Assembly: GCA_023078555.1 (NCBI GenBank)
Contig: CM041196.1
Span: 1,798,001 to 1,862,000 of the forward strand
DNA length: 64,000 nt
From: Ulva prolifera
Lineage: Eukaryota > Chlorophyta > Ulvophyceae > Ulvales > Ulvaceae
Direction of reading: 5' to 3'
This document shows, one piece after another, positions 7,696 to 18,050 of this stretch. Every line of letters begins with the position of its first letter. Positions within the stretch are counted from its first letter, which is position 1. Under the pieces are notes generated by a model that was not told the DNA's origin, made no database searches, and was given only the letters and a program-made list of their open reading frames with translations. The position numbers and the translations under genes were made by a program.

Positions 7696-10352
7696 CCACA
7701 GAGTTCGTGTTTGATGTACAAGCCTGATTTCAGTGCCACAGTACCACATACATGAGCAGATGTCGAGATCGCAAGCATGAAGGGCACGTGCAGACTCAAC
7801 GGGAAGTTGCCGTTGAGGAGATGTGAACAATTGAGGCCGGACAATTGAGGCCGTTTTTTGCCACATGGTGTAATTGTTCACCTACAAGCACTGAAAGTTT
7901 TGCTCTGAACCTTGACAGCAATTCGAATCGGCAGAAACGCCATGTCAAAACCAGGCTTCTCAGTCCCTGTTTGTTTGCGAGCCCTTGATGGACTGCACCA
8001 CACTTGTGGCGAGTGGCCTTGCTTGGCTTCCAGCTTTGAGTGGCACGCTGGTATGAAAAATAGCACTAGCATTGCCCCCCGGATAGGTCCTCAAAGGTAA
8101 AAAAGTGTCATGCTGGAAAAATGCAAGAGGGGCAAACGCAAGTCGATTGAATCTTCGTGTGGAGCTCATGGTCTGCAACAGTGTTGGGTGATCTGACCTG
8201 AGTGCTGACGGGTGCAAGGGCCCCCCGCGAGAGACGCTAAGGCTAAAAGCTGAATCAGCAGCATATCACGCTGTCCATGTCTTCACCCTTGAAGTCGGAT
8301 GAATGATGATGCCGCAGTGTGGCATGTACTGCAAGCGTTCGACAAGGTACTACACGCTATCTCGAGATAGGAATCGCACCGCCCCAAAGATGCACGACCA
8401 GCCCAATATACGGCATGACGTGGCGGTTTTATGGCAGATCGGCGTGCATGGAGCTGTGCGCGTTCTGATGGGTAGCATACCTGCTGAAGCTCGTAACGGA
8501 CGGAACCTCCCCGCATGGGATGTCCACATCATCGGAGGTGAATTGTCGACGTCTCCTACTGAAGAAATTTTTGTGACATTGGCGCAGCTGCTCCGTGACT
8601 TGTGTGCAGGCAACCAGGAGAGCAATGAACAGGCGATCGCGCGAAACGCTGGCATGCACACTGAGTGACTACGGCGTTAAGAAATGTGCCCCACGGTGCT
8701 GTCACCAGAGTAGATTTCAAAGCTTCAGTTCATGGTCTTGCCTTGTTTGGAGGCGTGCTCTCCACGGCGTGCCTTTCTCGCCTACATGCAGATGTCTACT
8801 CGGGCTTTGCAGCCCTCACACGCGGAGATTCACGAGTGTGTTTGACTCATCCGCACAAGAGCTCACGCATGTACCATGTAATATGACACCAGGTGATGGC
8901 ATGCGGAAATCATGTGCTCAGCTTCGGAGGAATATTGATGGCCAGCGTTCACGATATGTGTTCAGTCTCCCACAGTTCCCTGTACCTCTAGTCGGCTTCG
9001 GCTTAAGAATAGGTAATATGTGGTACAATGCATGGTGCGAGCGACAACACCGACGAGACCCTTCAGCTGAGGCACGGTTGCGTAGACAGCCTGTGCAGCG
9101 AAAGGTCAGCTCGCGTTGGCTAAAACGAATAGGCGCATATCACCCCTTCGCCCGAGTTTGAGATCAGGGTGTCCCGAAAAAGTTTGTCTAGTCATGAATT
9201 GTCAACAGAAAGGCACGAGCAGCACGATCAGTGTTGGCACACCTAGGCCGTAACTTCTTGCCTTTCCCCTGCCGGCCCCACTCCATAGAGATGTAGGGCA
9301 GGATCTCATGTAGGGCAGGATCTCGTCCACAGCAGACTATCCACATACTTCAATCGAAGACAGCATTTGCCAGGCTTGATGCGGCGGGGTTCCAGATGTT
9401 TTTCCACCTGTTGTCCGGCAGAGTTGTGACGCCATGGCATCATGCCACAATGATTGGGACTTGCCCTATCATGCAGCACATGCAACGTCGCAAATTAGCT
9501 GGCACTTTGCCAATGTTGCCGAAAGCTTGCATAAGTGCGCCAGACAAACCTGCTGCATCTGTTTGAGGAAACCAGCCTGTGTACAGCATGGCGGTTCAGA
9601 TTGCATTGCTGACTTTGGTGTGTTCTGGTAGGTTTCGATTCAGCGGGTGTTGAGCGGAGGATCTGTTGCGATTGTGGCTTCCGGTGTAGCAAGATATACT
9701 TCTGTATGAAACAAACTCTTTCTGAGGTATTTTCTGAGGTATGTGCCGGTCCCGTGCTCAGAGCGAGAGGCGGGCCTGATCACACAGCAGCAAGGCACGG
9801 CGCTTGCTTGTCCAGTGCTTCATTGCATATGCACTCCAGAGTTCACGATCGTGTAACATGGGCCAGCCTCAACACCATCACAACGATTGAAGGACCAAGG
9901 CCGTACACGAGAGTTTACAATAGAAATGGACTTGTACTTGTGCCACCGCGCGGTAGACAGCGCTGTCTACCAAGTATAAAATCAACTGGGTTGATCACAA
10001 GGTCACAAAAGCAGGCCGGCATGCTGGTCAACTGACCTCAGCACCAACCGGATCCACACGGCCCACAGTCACGGTCCCATGCATGTTTGCAAACAAGACA
10101 CCAGGCCACACCACATACACCGGTACTTGCGTTGCCATCCAGGCAACACGTGTAGCTATCCAGGGGACGTGGATGTTCAGCCATCATGATGGTGTATAAA
10201 TTATTCAGTACAGTACATGCGACTACAAAGTGATGGCGTGCTTGGCGTGATCAGATCACGAGCAGCATGTCGCGGATCACCACCGCTCCGCAGAAGCCAC
10301 AGGCCATGAGGCAGGTCATGAGGCCACATGCGACAGGTACGAGTGGTTACAG
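7696..10352. other. Intergenic region with weak exon-like segments
   Basis: No complete gene could be assembled. A direct repeat CAATTGAGGCCG occurs twice at about 7828-7851. Two segments read like coding sequence: 8303-8668 on the plus strand (a 121-codon frame ending in a Glu/Asn-rich stretch) and 9028-9104, which starts with ATG, encodes HGASDNTDETLQLRHG and ends at a GTCAGC donor. Neither links in phase to neighbours, so I leave them unassigned. Confidence 0.35.
9291..9324 (+). repeat. 17-bp unit repeated twice in tandem
   Basis: ATGTAGGGCAGGATCTC is present at 9291-9307 and 9308-9324 without any difference. Confidence 0.85.
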
Positions 10353-10922
10353 CTACTTGGAGTCGCCGGCATCTGAGTTGGCGTTACGGTCACCAGCGCT
10401 CTGGGCGCGCGAGGCGAAGGAGCCTTTGCCGGTGTCCTTGCCTCCTTTCGCCTGCGACGACTGGATCTTGCTGGCCGACTGCTGTGTCATCGGGGTGCCT
10501 GCATGGCCCATGCGCCTGTGAACATGATGCCTACAACTCTATCAAATGCCATGCAATGTGCAGTGCACTTCTATGATTGTCTCTGTCAGACACAATCACG
10601 GCCAGTCATCTCCAGGCCGAAGGCACTGCCAGAGTTGAGGCGATCGTCCATGACATTCGGCGTTCATTCCGAGTTCGAACAGCATGCCCAGCAGGAGAGC
10701 AAGCATGGCACCGGCCAAAGCCGAGTCAGCGACAAGTGGTGTGCAGAACCGAGACGCACTTTTGCCGCCTCCGCCCTTGCCGCCTCCGCCCTTGCCGCCG
10801 CCTCCGCCCTTGCCGCCGCCACCACCTCCTTTCTTGGCCTGCACGACCAGGGGCGCCCGGGCGGCGGGGACCGCGGCCCGGCAGACCTGGCCGCCGAATG
10901 CCTTGCGCGTCAGGAACTGCAT
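10353..10922 (-). CDS. Plastid-targeted Gly/Lys-rich protein with a seed-maturation (SMP) motif, two exons
   Basis: Exon 1 (10922-10760) starts at ATG and encodes a transit-like, Arg/Ala-rich N-terminus (MQFLTRKAFGGQVCRAAVPA) ending near VVQA, a typical algal stromal cleavage context, then a (K-G4-6)n tract. It ends at a GTGCGT donor in phase 1. Exon 2 (10498-10353) follows an ATGCAG acceptor, completes the split Ser codon and encodes TPMTQQSASKIQSSQAKGGK, DTGKGSFASRAQSAGDRN and a TAG stop. The order PMT, IQSSQAK, GSFASRAQSAG is that of the SMP (LEA-type) domain of plants and algae, linked to desiccation or stress tolerance. The product is 102 residues. A paralogous SMP exon lies at 16845-16981 on the other strand. 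Joining the poly-glycine exon to the SMP exon rests on phase and spacing alone. Confidence 0.65.
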
Positions 10923-11713
10923 TCCTGCATCGTGCATGCGCGGTCAGCGTCCCTGGATGAAGTAGGTCCACCGCGAGAGTGGCCGTGGCCACCAGTGCTC
11001 AAGAGTGGGAGCCTGAGCACATGATGTGCACGAATGCATGCTATGTGTATGGAAGGCCTGCAAAGCAAAGTGCATTTGATTCGAGTTGGCCATGCCCGTG
11101 CGCTGGTTGGGCCTGGCGTTCATCATGATGTTCATCACAATAGACTGTACCAATGGGTAGGGCCTCTTCCGACAACGACAACGACACGCAGCTCACGTCA
11201 CGGTATCGGCTCCGCGGCTCAAGGTCAAGGCGGCCTGGATTATATGAAAGCGATTGCACAGCAAAGAGCATCAGCTTGCACAACATCATCCCTGCTCGAC
11301 AAGGATTGTGCTGTGCTGGCCCATATTCAGTTATATTGCAAAGATGTTACCATTAACGTTGCTGCAGACATCAGGTATCTACAGACATATGGGAGAGAGA
11401 TACCACCCAGGTATACAGTTGCAAAGTTCAACATGCTTGGCGTGTTCTACTCAGATGAAAGACTTTTTATGTGTTTACTGCCATAGTATCTATGCCTCTA
11501 AATAGCTGAATTCACTCTTCTAGCTGTAAAAGCTGTAACAGTACTAGTCACGAGATACATGAAAGACTGCACATTCGTTGGTCTCGCGACGCAGCCAGGA
11601 TCTCTGCAGGACACCATCTCAAGAGATACTGCGAGTGTGTTAAATACTCGCAAAGTGTGTCCTGTGCGGGCGGACATGTGCGCCTGTGTATATGTATCGC
11701 CGTAACGACAAGA
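10923..11713. other. Intergenic gap, nothing recognised
   Basis: Open frames are present but none has supporting splice signals or recognisable residues. The region upstream of 10922 should hold the promoter of the SMP gene. Confidence 0.4.
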
Positions 11714-11811
11714 ACAGCGCTAGCTCTACTTTACAAAACGGGAGAAAACAAACACTGAAACCGAATCTCATCCGAATCAACTTCAACACAGACTCACAGC
11801 GCTAGCTCTAC
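11714..11811 (-). mobile_element. TGTAA-tailed retroposon family 2, short copy with 16-bp target duplication
   Basis: ACAGCGCTAGCTCTAC occurs at 11714-11729 and 11796-11811, flanking 66 bases that on the minus strand end in CTCCCGTTTTGTAAA. The insert contains the family signature GAGATTCGGTTTCAGTGTTT. The long direct repeat and small size fit a 5'-truncated non-LTR or SINE-type insertion. Confidence 0.8.
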
Positions 11812-12887
11812 ATCGCGACGTCCACGACATTTTGACCAAATATCACCGCTACGAATACGGTTCAGCCAGCTGCAGCGCAACGCTTTGAGTCGAAAAGCCA
11901 CGCTGTATTGTGGGCATGCACGCTGGCGTAGCTATCTCACAGCAGACAGGTCAACAGCAACTTGAAGGTCAACAGCAGAACTGCACTTGTGTTCGGGATA
12001 TCACTTGTGTTCGCCTGAACGGGGAACGCACTCGTTGGCCTGCTGGCGTTGACAACAATAATATTGGTACTAGTTGAGCTCAGATCTGAGCTGGTTACGA
12101 CCTTCGAAGCTTAAGGCGAGTCTCGCAACGTGCAGCCGTGTTGCAGTCACTGTGTTGCAGTCACGTACGGTGCTGCATGCGCAACTGCGTTTTAAGGCGA
12201 TGGATGTCGCAAGCCCTCTGGCAGTAGCCCGAAAGTCTGGTCTGCACGCGAGTTCCCCAGCACTCAGGCTGCAATGCATTGCGGGAGAAGGGTTTACACG
12301 TCAGACGATTCACCTGGATTCGGAGACAATTTTGGCATGCATGTTCGTGTGTTACGCACGTGGCTCGTGTTAACGCGATCGCGAAACCCCACAAGCTGTC
12401 GTGAGTCATGAGGTAGTAGAAGCTGCGGTAGTCGCCTAGCATACTGGAACGTTCACTGCCTGGACAGTCCTGGCTGCAGAGAAAGGCAGGGTTTGGCTGC
12501 TACATGCTGCAGAGAACCTGCAACATGCCGCATCCATGGATAGCTAGATCATCGAAACCTGCGCATGCCACAGAAGCTTCAAGTTCCAGATGCAAATACA
12601 TTATGCATATGGCAGGCTGCGCTGAAGCATGTTGATGCAATTGCAAGCCTGATGCCTGTTGCGCACCTCTGAATGAAATCACACCTGCTGGGGAGGTGTG
12701 AGCCACGTGGCTAGCCCGCGGCCGGCGCAGCCGGCGCCGGCGCCCATGGAGTGGGCATTGGCGTGTGTGGGCAGTGTATGCGTGCTGGTCTGTGTTGCGT
12801 GCTGGTGGGTGCTGTGGCCATGGTGGGGGTGCTGTACATGTGGTGGGTGATTGTGCGGGGGCTTTGCAATGCTGGGATTTCCACACT
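11812..12887. other. Intergenic gap; GT-rich sequence at its right end
   Basis: No gene model is supported. From about 12760 the sequence becomes GT-rich on the plus strand, like the adjoining retroposon, and may be part of another copy of the same family. Confidence 0.4.
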
Positions 12888-13416
12888 GCTTCACCACATG
12901 TGGTGGGTGTGCGGGATGCCTTCGTTGGCATGTGCGGGGACTGCGGAGACGGCTTGGGCGATGCATTGTCGTGGGTGCGGTACGGCGTGGGCCGGCGGGG
13001 CTGCGCGGCGGTGTGCCGGGCTGGCGTGGTATGCTGTGGCTTGGTGGGGTGGGGGTGGGTCTTGGGGCCAGGGCGGCCCCCGGCAATCGGGCGGCCATGA
13101 TGGGCGGCCTCAGGCAGCAGTGTGTTGGGTTTGGCCCTGTTGTGGCGTTGTGGCGTTGTGGTGCTGGTGGTTGTGGTGTTGTGTGTCGGCCGTGGGGTTT
13201 GTGCGTGCGTGTGTGGGTTTGGGTTTGTGGGTGTGTGGGTGTGTGCTTGGCGGTCTACGGATCTGTGTCTTTTGCTGCGCCGGTGCTGGGTTTTTTTTTT
13301 TGGGCGTGGTGGGTGTCGCGTGCGTGGGTGTCTGTGTGTTTGCTTCGTTTGTTTGCTTCTTTCGCGATGCTGCCCGCCTTGCTGCCTTTGTCCTTGTAAC
13401 ACGGCTTCACCACATG
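12888..13416 (+). mobile_element. TGTAA-tailed retroposon family 1, longest copy, 13-bp target duplication
   Basis: GCTTCACCACATG occurs at 12888-12900 and 13404-13416. Between them are about 500 bases, strongly GT-rich on the plus strand, ending GCTGCCTTTGTCCTTGTAAC. Copies at 47064-47529 and 61516-61669 share the same 3' end but start at different internal points, the hallmark of 5' truncation during target-primed reverse transcription. No reverse transcriptase is encoded; long antisense frames rich in His, Thr and Pro are a by-product of GT richness. TGTAA, the algal poly(A) signal, sits at the very 3' end. Confidence 0.8.
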
Positions 13417-14063
13417 CTCATGTGGCTCGCATCCCGTGCAGAGGAATCAAACAATGTCTTTTGTCAAACACGGGGTTACCAGACCCCATGGCCACCCCCA
13501 GCCCCCAGTCTCCCACCCACCCGCCCACTCGTGCAGCACGCACATGCCATGAGCGTGCTGCAGCTCCAGCCTGTTCCGTGTCTGCAGCACCCCATCAAGC
13601 ATGCAGAACATTCCAAAGGGAGCACATGCATCCCAGCTGGCACTATCGCAATGGCCAGAATCTCAAGATGCTGTGGGCTGGCCATGCATGGTGCTGCGTA
13701 AGCCTGAGAACAGCTCTGCAAAAGCCCTTTGAGGGTGCTGCCTCGCGTCAGCGCTCCCTGTATGCATCAGTCTGCCGACTAATGCCTGCGACGTGCAAAA
13801 GCTGCAGCTTGTGTCTAGCATTCTTCAGATCCGGACGGAGACGGGTATTCATACGGTATTCATACGGTATTCATACGGTATTCATGCTCTGTCTCCTAGG
13901 CCTGTGACAATTCATGCTGTGCAAGCTTGCCAGGGATTTGAGAAATTCACCCAGAAAGTACTACTTATTAGGTAGTAGTAGGTAGTACAGGCAGCAGCGA
14001 CCTGTCCTATGGGGACACACTGCTCGCGACGTCTCTGAGGGCAATGGCCATCCCGGCAGGCCT
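13417..14063. other. Intergenic gap with an 11-bp tandem repeat
   Basis: No gene is supported. ATACGGTATTC is repeated about four times at 13841-13884, the first unit with one change. The rest is unremarkable. Confidence 0.5.
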
Positions 14064-14164
14064 AGGGTTGGGTCGCCGGACACGTTCATGTAGGGCGACT
14101 CCAAGATTCTAGGTCGAATAACTGGAAAGCAGCCCTGGGAATGCTGCCAGGCGACCCAACGCTG
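14064..14164 (-). mobile_element. 101-bp MITE, diverged copy
   Basis: It begins AGGGTTGGGTCGC and ends GCGACCCAACGCTG, exactly 101 bp, in the orientation of the copy at 6513-6613. The interior (GCAGCCCTGGGAATGCTGCC) matches the family, while the rest has drifted. No 9-bp flanking repeat remains, so it is older than copies 1 and 2. Confidence 0.65.
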
Positions 14165-14881
14165 CTTCACAGGGCATGCCGTGCGCAGCCTGCTGGGCAG
14201 CAGCAAGCAATGCTGGGCAGCTACCAGTCACTCCCTGAGGCTGCTTGTGACCCTTCATTGCATGGAATACAAATCGACAGTTGTGCATCAAATTCCGATC
14301 CAGTCAAGTTGGTGTACATGACATGTCATGGAAGGTTGCAGCCGGGGCCCCTCCGGAGCACTGCAACCACCAGCCACGCCGGCCGAACCAGCTCAACTGG
14401 ACTGCGCATGCTGACAACTGATGCGCAGCGCTGCTAGCCTCCCATGCTGCTCGAGTCCGCCTGGCATTAATTCTCCACCCATGCTGCACCCGCGACCCGG
14501 ACCCGCCTCCTCTGGCATGTGCAGACCTCCCCATAGGGCCCACCTGAGGCCACACATGCATAGGTGGCTGCCACCCAACAAAGCCCATGGCCAGGCTGGC
14601 AGACCAGACTGATCCACCATGATGGGCATGTCAACACAGCGGGCTCATGCCCCAGCTAGCCTCGGAGCTGCTGACGGCGGTGCACGGCACCCTCAGGCTG
14701 TGCTCCTCTACACTGTGACGTGATATTGATCATCGGCACACACAGCAGAGGATTGTGTATTGTGTATACGTACACACATGTCAGTGGACACAAGGTCTTG
14801 GGTCAGCTTGGAGATCACGATGCAACAAGTGCAGTTACATGCACGTGCTTGCGTCATGCAATGGGTCCTGCGCCTCTGCTA
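14165..14881. other. Intergenic gap, nothing recognised
   Basis: No exon with matching splice sites and no named repeat is seen in this stretch. Confidence 0.4.
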
Positions 14882-15112
14882 GAGTTGTCTCTGCGCAGAG
14901 ACAACTCGAGGAGAGCATATGCATGCCAGTGGTGTGCGCAGATCTAGGCCATGGCATGCCATATCAGGTGTTACGTCAAATTGTGTCCTCGTCAAGTGCT
15001 CTGCCCCTTCGAGGAGAGCATATGCATGCCAGTGGTGTGCGCAGATCTAGGCCATGGCATGCCATATCAGGTGTTACGTCAAATTGTGTCCTCGTCAAGT
15101 GCTCTGCCCCTT
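14882..15112 (+). repeat. 26-bp perfect palindrome beside a 103-bp tandem duplication
   Basis: The palindrome at 14882-14907 has arms GAGTTGTCTCTGC and GCAGAGACAACTC with no spacer. Its last base is the first base of a 103-bp unit (14907-15009) that is repeated at once (15010-15112) with essentially no change. The adjacency suggests that the palindrome caused replication slippage or a break that was repaired by duplication. Confidence 0.8.
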
Positions 15113-15373
15113 CGGCGTTTGGTCTTGGCTACGGCTTTGGCGGTCCAGAGGTGCCGAAGTGCGATAAGGTTCCGGCCAGCAAGTGTGAAGATGCTACACC
15201 TTATCATCACGATGGCAGGTTACATGGCACATGCATGGAGCACATGACGCGGTGGCATGCCACCCAGACACCGACAATATTGTCTCCAGGTGATTGGATC
15301 GTGATCATCAATCTGATGCACACCAGAATCTCACCGCTCATGCTTGTGTGCAGCTCAGAATTCTGAGTCGGTG

Positions 15374-15869
15374 GCATATAAAAGGCCGGCTCTACTCCAG
15401 GCAGCCAGCATTTTTTCCACGGTTTTGCAAGCAGAGCTGACAAACAACTACATCTCCGAGCCATACAAGCAACAGTCAGGGTACTACACCAGCAGTGCGT
15501 TCCTTCCCTGAGTCTGTTATCTGAGGCTGCAGCTGCTTCATGTGGACACATGAATTGATCCTTGAAGACTGATGCTCTGAGCACTCACCAGAGCACATGA
15601 GCGTGTCATCAATTCTCACACGTCTAGAATATGTCCACACGCCACGTGCACACTTCCGCGACTGCCCATCGGCAGTCCTCGCCAATGGCGGAAAGTGGCA
15701 AATGACTGTGGGCCTCGGGCACAGTGCCAAATTTGGTGTGACACCGAAGCAATGTTCTACCAGCACAATCCAATGGGTTGAAGACGGTTTAAAAGCTACC
15801 CCCTCCGTTTCAGGAGGTCGTCGGTTCGATTCTGCGTGCGCTTTGGGGAATCGCAACGGCCGCACGTAA
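15374..15869 (+). CDS. Possible small gene: TATA box and 90-codon ORF
   Basis: A textbook TATA box (CATATAAAAGG) lies at about 15374-15384. The first sizeable ATG frame downstream is 15597-15869, 90 codons, starting MSVSSILTRLEYVHTPRAHF and containing a WQMTVGLGHS segment. There are no membrane spans and no recognised domain. The frame could also be the first exon of a longer gene. Support is the TATA box and amino-acid composition only. Confidence 0.3.
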
Positions 15870-15929
15870 CCACCTCGCTTAGCACAGAAGAAGGCCCTGT
15901 GAGTTGCGTACGGTCGTCTGAGGGGGGTT

Positions 15930-16030
15930 TCCAGGTGGTTTACCCCTTCGGCGTATGTGGTCCCGTTAACTCGGAGTTGTCAATGTCCAATAGGATACGG
16001 CTCAGTAAATCTAGATTTACTTGACTTTAC
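15930..16030 (+). repeat. Dispersed repeat, copy 1 (second copy at 27796-27910, inverted)
   Basis: About 95 bases from GGCGTATGTGGTCCCGTT to TCTAGATTTACTTGACTTTAC match the reverse complement of 27796-27910 at roughly three quarters of positions. The best block is TACGGCTCAGTAAA followed by CTAGATTTA. No terminal repeats were found; a SINE-like origin is possible. Confidence 0.55.
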
Positions 16031-16844
16031 CAGCACTGTGCTGCAACTCATCGGACGTGGGGCGGAGCTGGTCAGCGCGGGTCTTCAAGTTGTGCAAGGA
16101 CCAGCCCAGCCTGCAGGTGCAGCATGCGCAGGCTCCTACACGAGAGCACCAGTTGAAATGCAATAATCAGCCCGGACCAGCAGGGACTGCCTGGCTGCCA
16201 GTGAATCGGTGAATATACACGATGCCATCATGACCTGTGCTGCACAGCCAGAACCAGGCCTGCGCCACGCTTTCCTGCCCATACTGATGCATGGCTGCTG
16301 CTAAACCTCTATCATTGTATTTATGATCTTGACTCATGCACATACGCATGTTTGTGACGTGGCATGGTGGGCTTGCAGTGAGTGACCAAGGCAAGCAAGG
16401 TGTGGCCAGTCCGCTCTCCAGGCACGGCGTGAGCAGAGAGCTCAGGCCACGTTCACCAGGTCCACCGTTGCGAGGCCGGGCTGCCTGCGAAGCAGTGGCA
16501 CAGCCCAACCGAGCTTCACATTTGCATGTGCATTGTGCAGTGCCAATGAACGTCACTTGTGCACCGCACATCACTGCGGCCATTCATGTCCTTGGTGCTA
16601 TCCACACCTGCTGTCTATGAATTCAAGGAGCTCGGCTGCTGTCGATGGCAGATCGTTCTGCGTATGGCCGGTCCCTTGCATGCCCACCTGGCACGGTACT
16701 CTGCACAGCTGCTGCGGGGCAGCTCAGCCTTGCCCACTGGAGAGCTGCAAAGTGGTGGACGTGCAACACTGCATGCTGTAGTATTAGGTTCAAAACGCAG
16801 TGGTCCATGGTCGGAGACAGCGGTGACAAGTGATTGGGGTGCAG

Positions 16845-16981
16845 GGACTCCGATGACCAAGGGAGACTCACAGCGCGTGCAGTCCAGCCAGGCCACCGGA
16901 GGCCACGACACGGGTAAGGGCTCGTTCGCCGCCCGCGCCCAGTCTGCTGGCGACAAGAATGCAAGCTCTGGCAAGAAGTAG
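16845..16981 (+). CDS. Second SMP-motif (seed maturation protein-like) gene, last exon
   Basis: After a GGGGTGCAG acceptor, 45 codons read TPMTKGDSQRVQSSQATGGH, DTGKGSFAARAQSAGDKN and end KK-TAG. This matches the last exon of the gene at 10353-10922 at most positions (PMT, QSSQA, DTGKGSFA-RAQSAGD), and both exons begin with two bases of a split Gly or Ser codon. The upstream exon was not identified with confidence. No Gly/Lys tract is present upstream, so the two proteins may differ in their N-terminus and cell compartment. Family function is stress or desiccation protection. Confidence 0.6.
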
Positions 16982-18050
16982 TGCACTGCACTGCAGCTGC
17001 GCTGGTGCTGTGTGCCAGCAGTGCTGCAGATGTGGCATTGATTTGGAGTGGTGGGCCCGAGGTGGAGGAGAGTGGCTGCTGGCCGTTGCTGCTCTGACTC
17101 TGTCTTGAAATAGCCTTGCGTTTGTGATGGATATGTACTGTTGACCGTATTCGCCAGGATCGGTGTGTGGTGCACACTGAGTGTAAAAACTGCTGCGTTG
17201 TTGATGCTATGCAGTGTCGTATGTGGAGAGTTGTTTATGGTCATGCAGTGCCCTGGTTGCAGTGTTTCAAGGAGTAGTTTATGGCATATGCATGGCGAAA
17301 TGCATCCGCAGTTCATCGAATGCAGCAGCATCAAGCGCATCCGGCTTGTTTTTATATATAAATACTAGGAGACCCATGCTTGAAAGCAGCAGCACCTGGA
17401 TCTACATGCACTGCTCTGCAGTCATCAGTCGGTAATGACTGCCTTAAAACGTGATATCTGGACTTTATCTGGACTTGCCTGAAACAAGGTCAACCGAGCC
17501 AAGAAATCACCTGGAATGTCAGCACAAGACATCATAACCTCATGCGCGTGTAAACTCTCCCTGCTACAACGTTTGATATGTGTACATTCACCAACGCTCC
17601 CTGCTACAGCAATGTTTAGTGTACGTACACACACCACCATGTGGTTCCAGCTGGGGATACAGCTCGATTCTGCTGCTGCTGGCCCACCAAGGATAGTTGT
17701 TACATACCTTGACCTGCTTCCCCTGGCACAAAAAGCAACAGAATTTCTCAGAGGAAGGTGGCACACTTAATTCTCCGGTTCCAGTCGGAACCGGTGATCA
17801 CAGAGGCACAGCGAAGCTAAATCTGTTATGAAGCCAGTGTGCTTGCTTGGTGGGCCCAAGCAGTAATTTGTTTGAAATACCGGAATCCTGAATTAACGTG
17901 CAAGCGTATCGCAGACCGAGGGAGCATCTCCGAATGGGGGATGGAGAGACGCACCAGACACCATCGCCCCGAGATCCACTTATCCCAGGACTGTGGACGC
18001 GTAGCGTGTATGCAGCTGTCATAACTGTGTAGATAAGACTTATCCTCGCG
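16982..18050. other. Intergenic gap with a TATA-like site
   Basis: TTTTTATATATAAATA occurs at about 17346-17361, but no supported reading frame follows. Nothing else is recognised. Confidence 0.35.

Noticed and set aside
12500-13402. 300-codon His/Thr/Pro-rich minus-strand frame, and plus-strand Val/Cys/Trp-rich frames
   Set aside because: They are products of the GT-rich retroposon; frames are not conserved between copies.
15785-15850. tRNA-like segment with GGTTCGATTC (B-box-like)
   Set aside because: The T-stem and acceptor stem do not pair and no A-box is correctly placed, so a tRNA gene is not supported.
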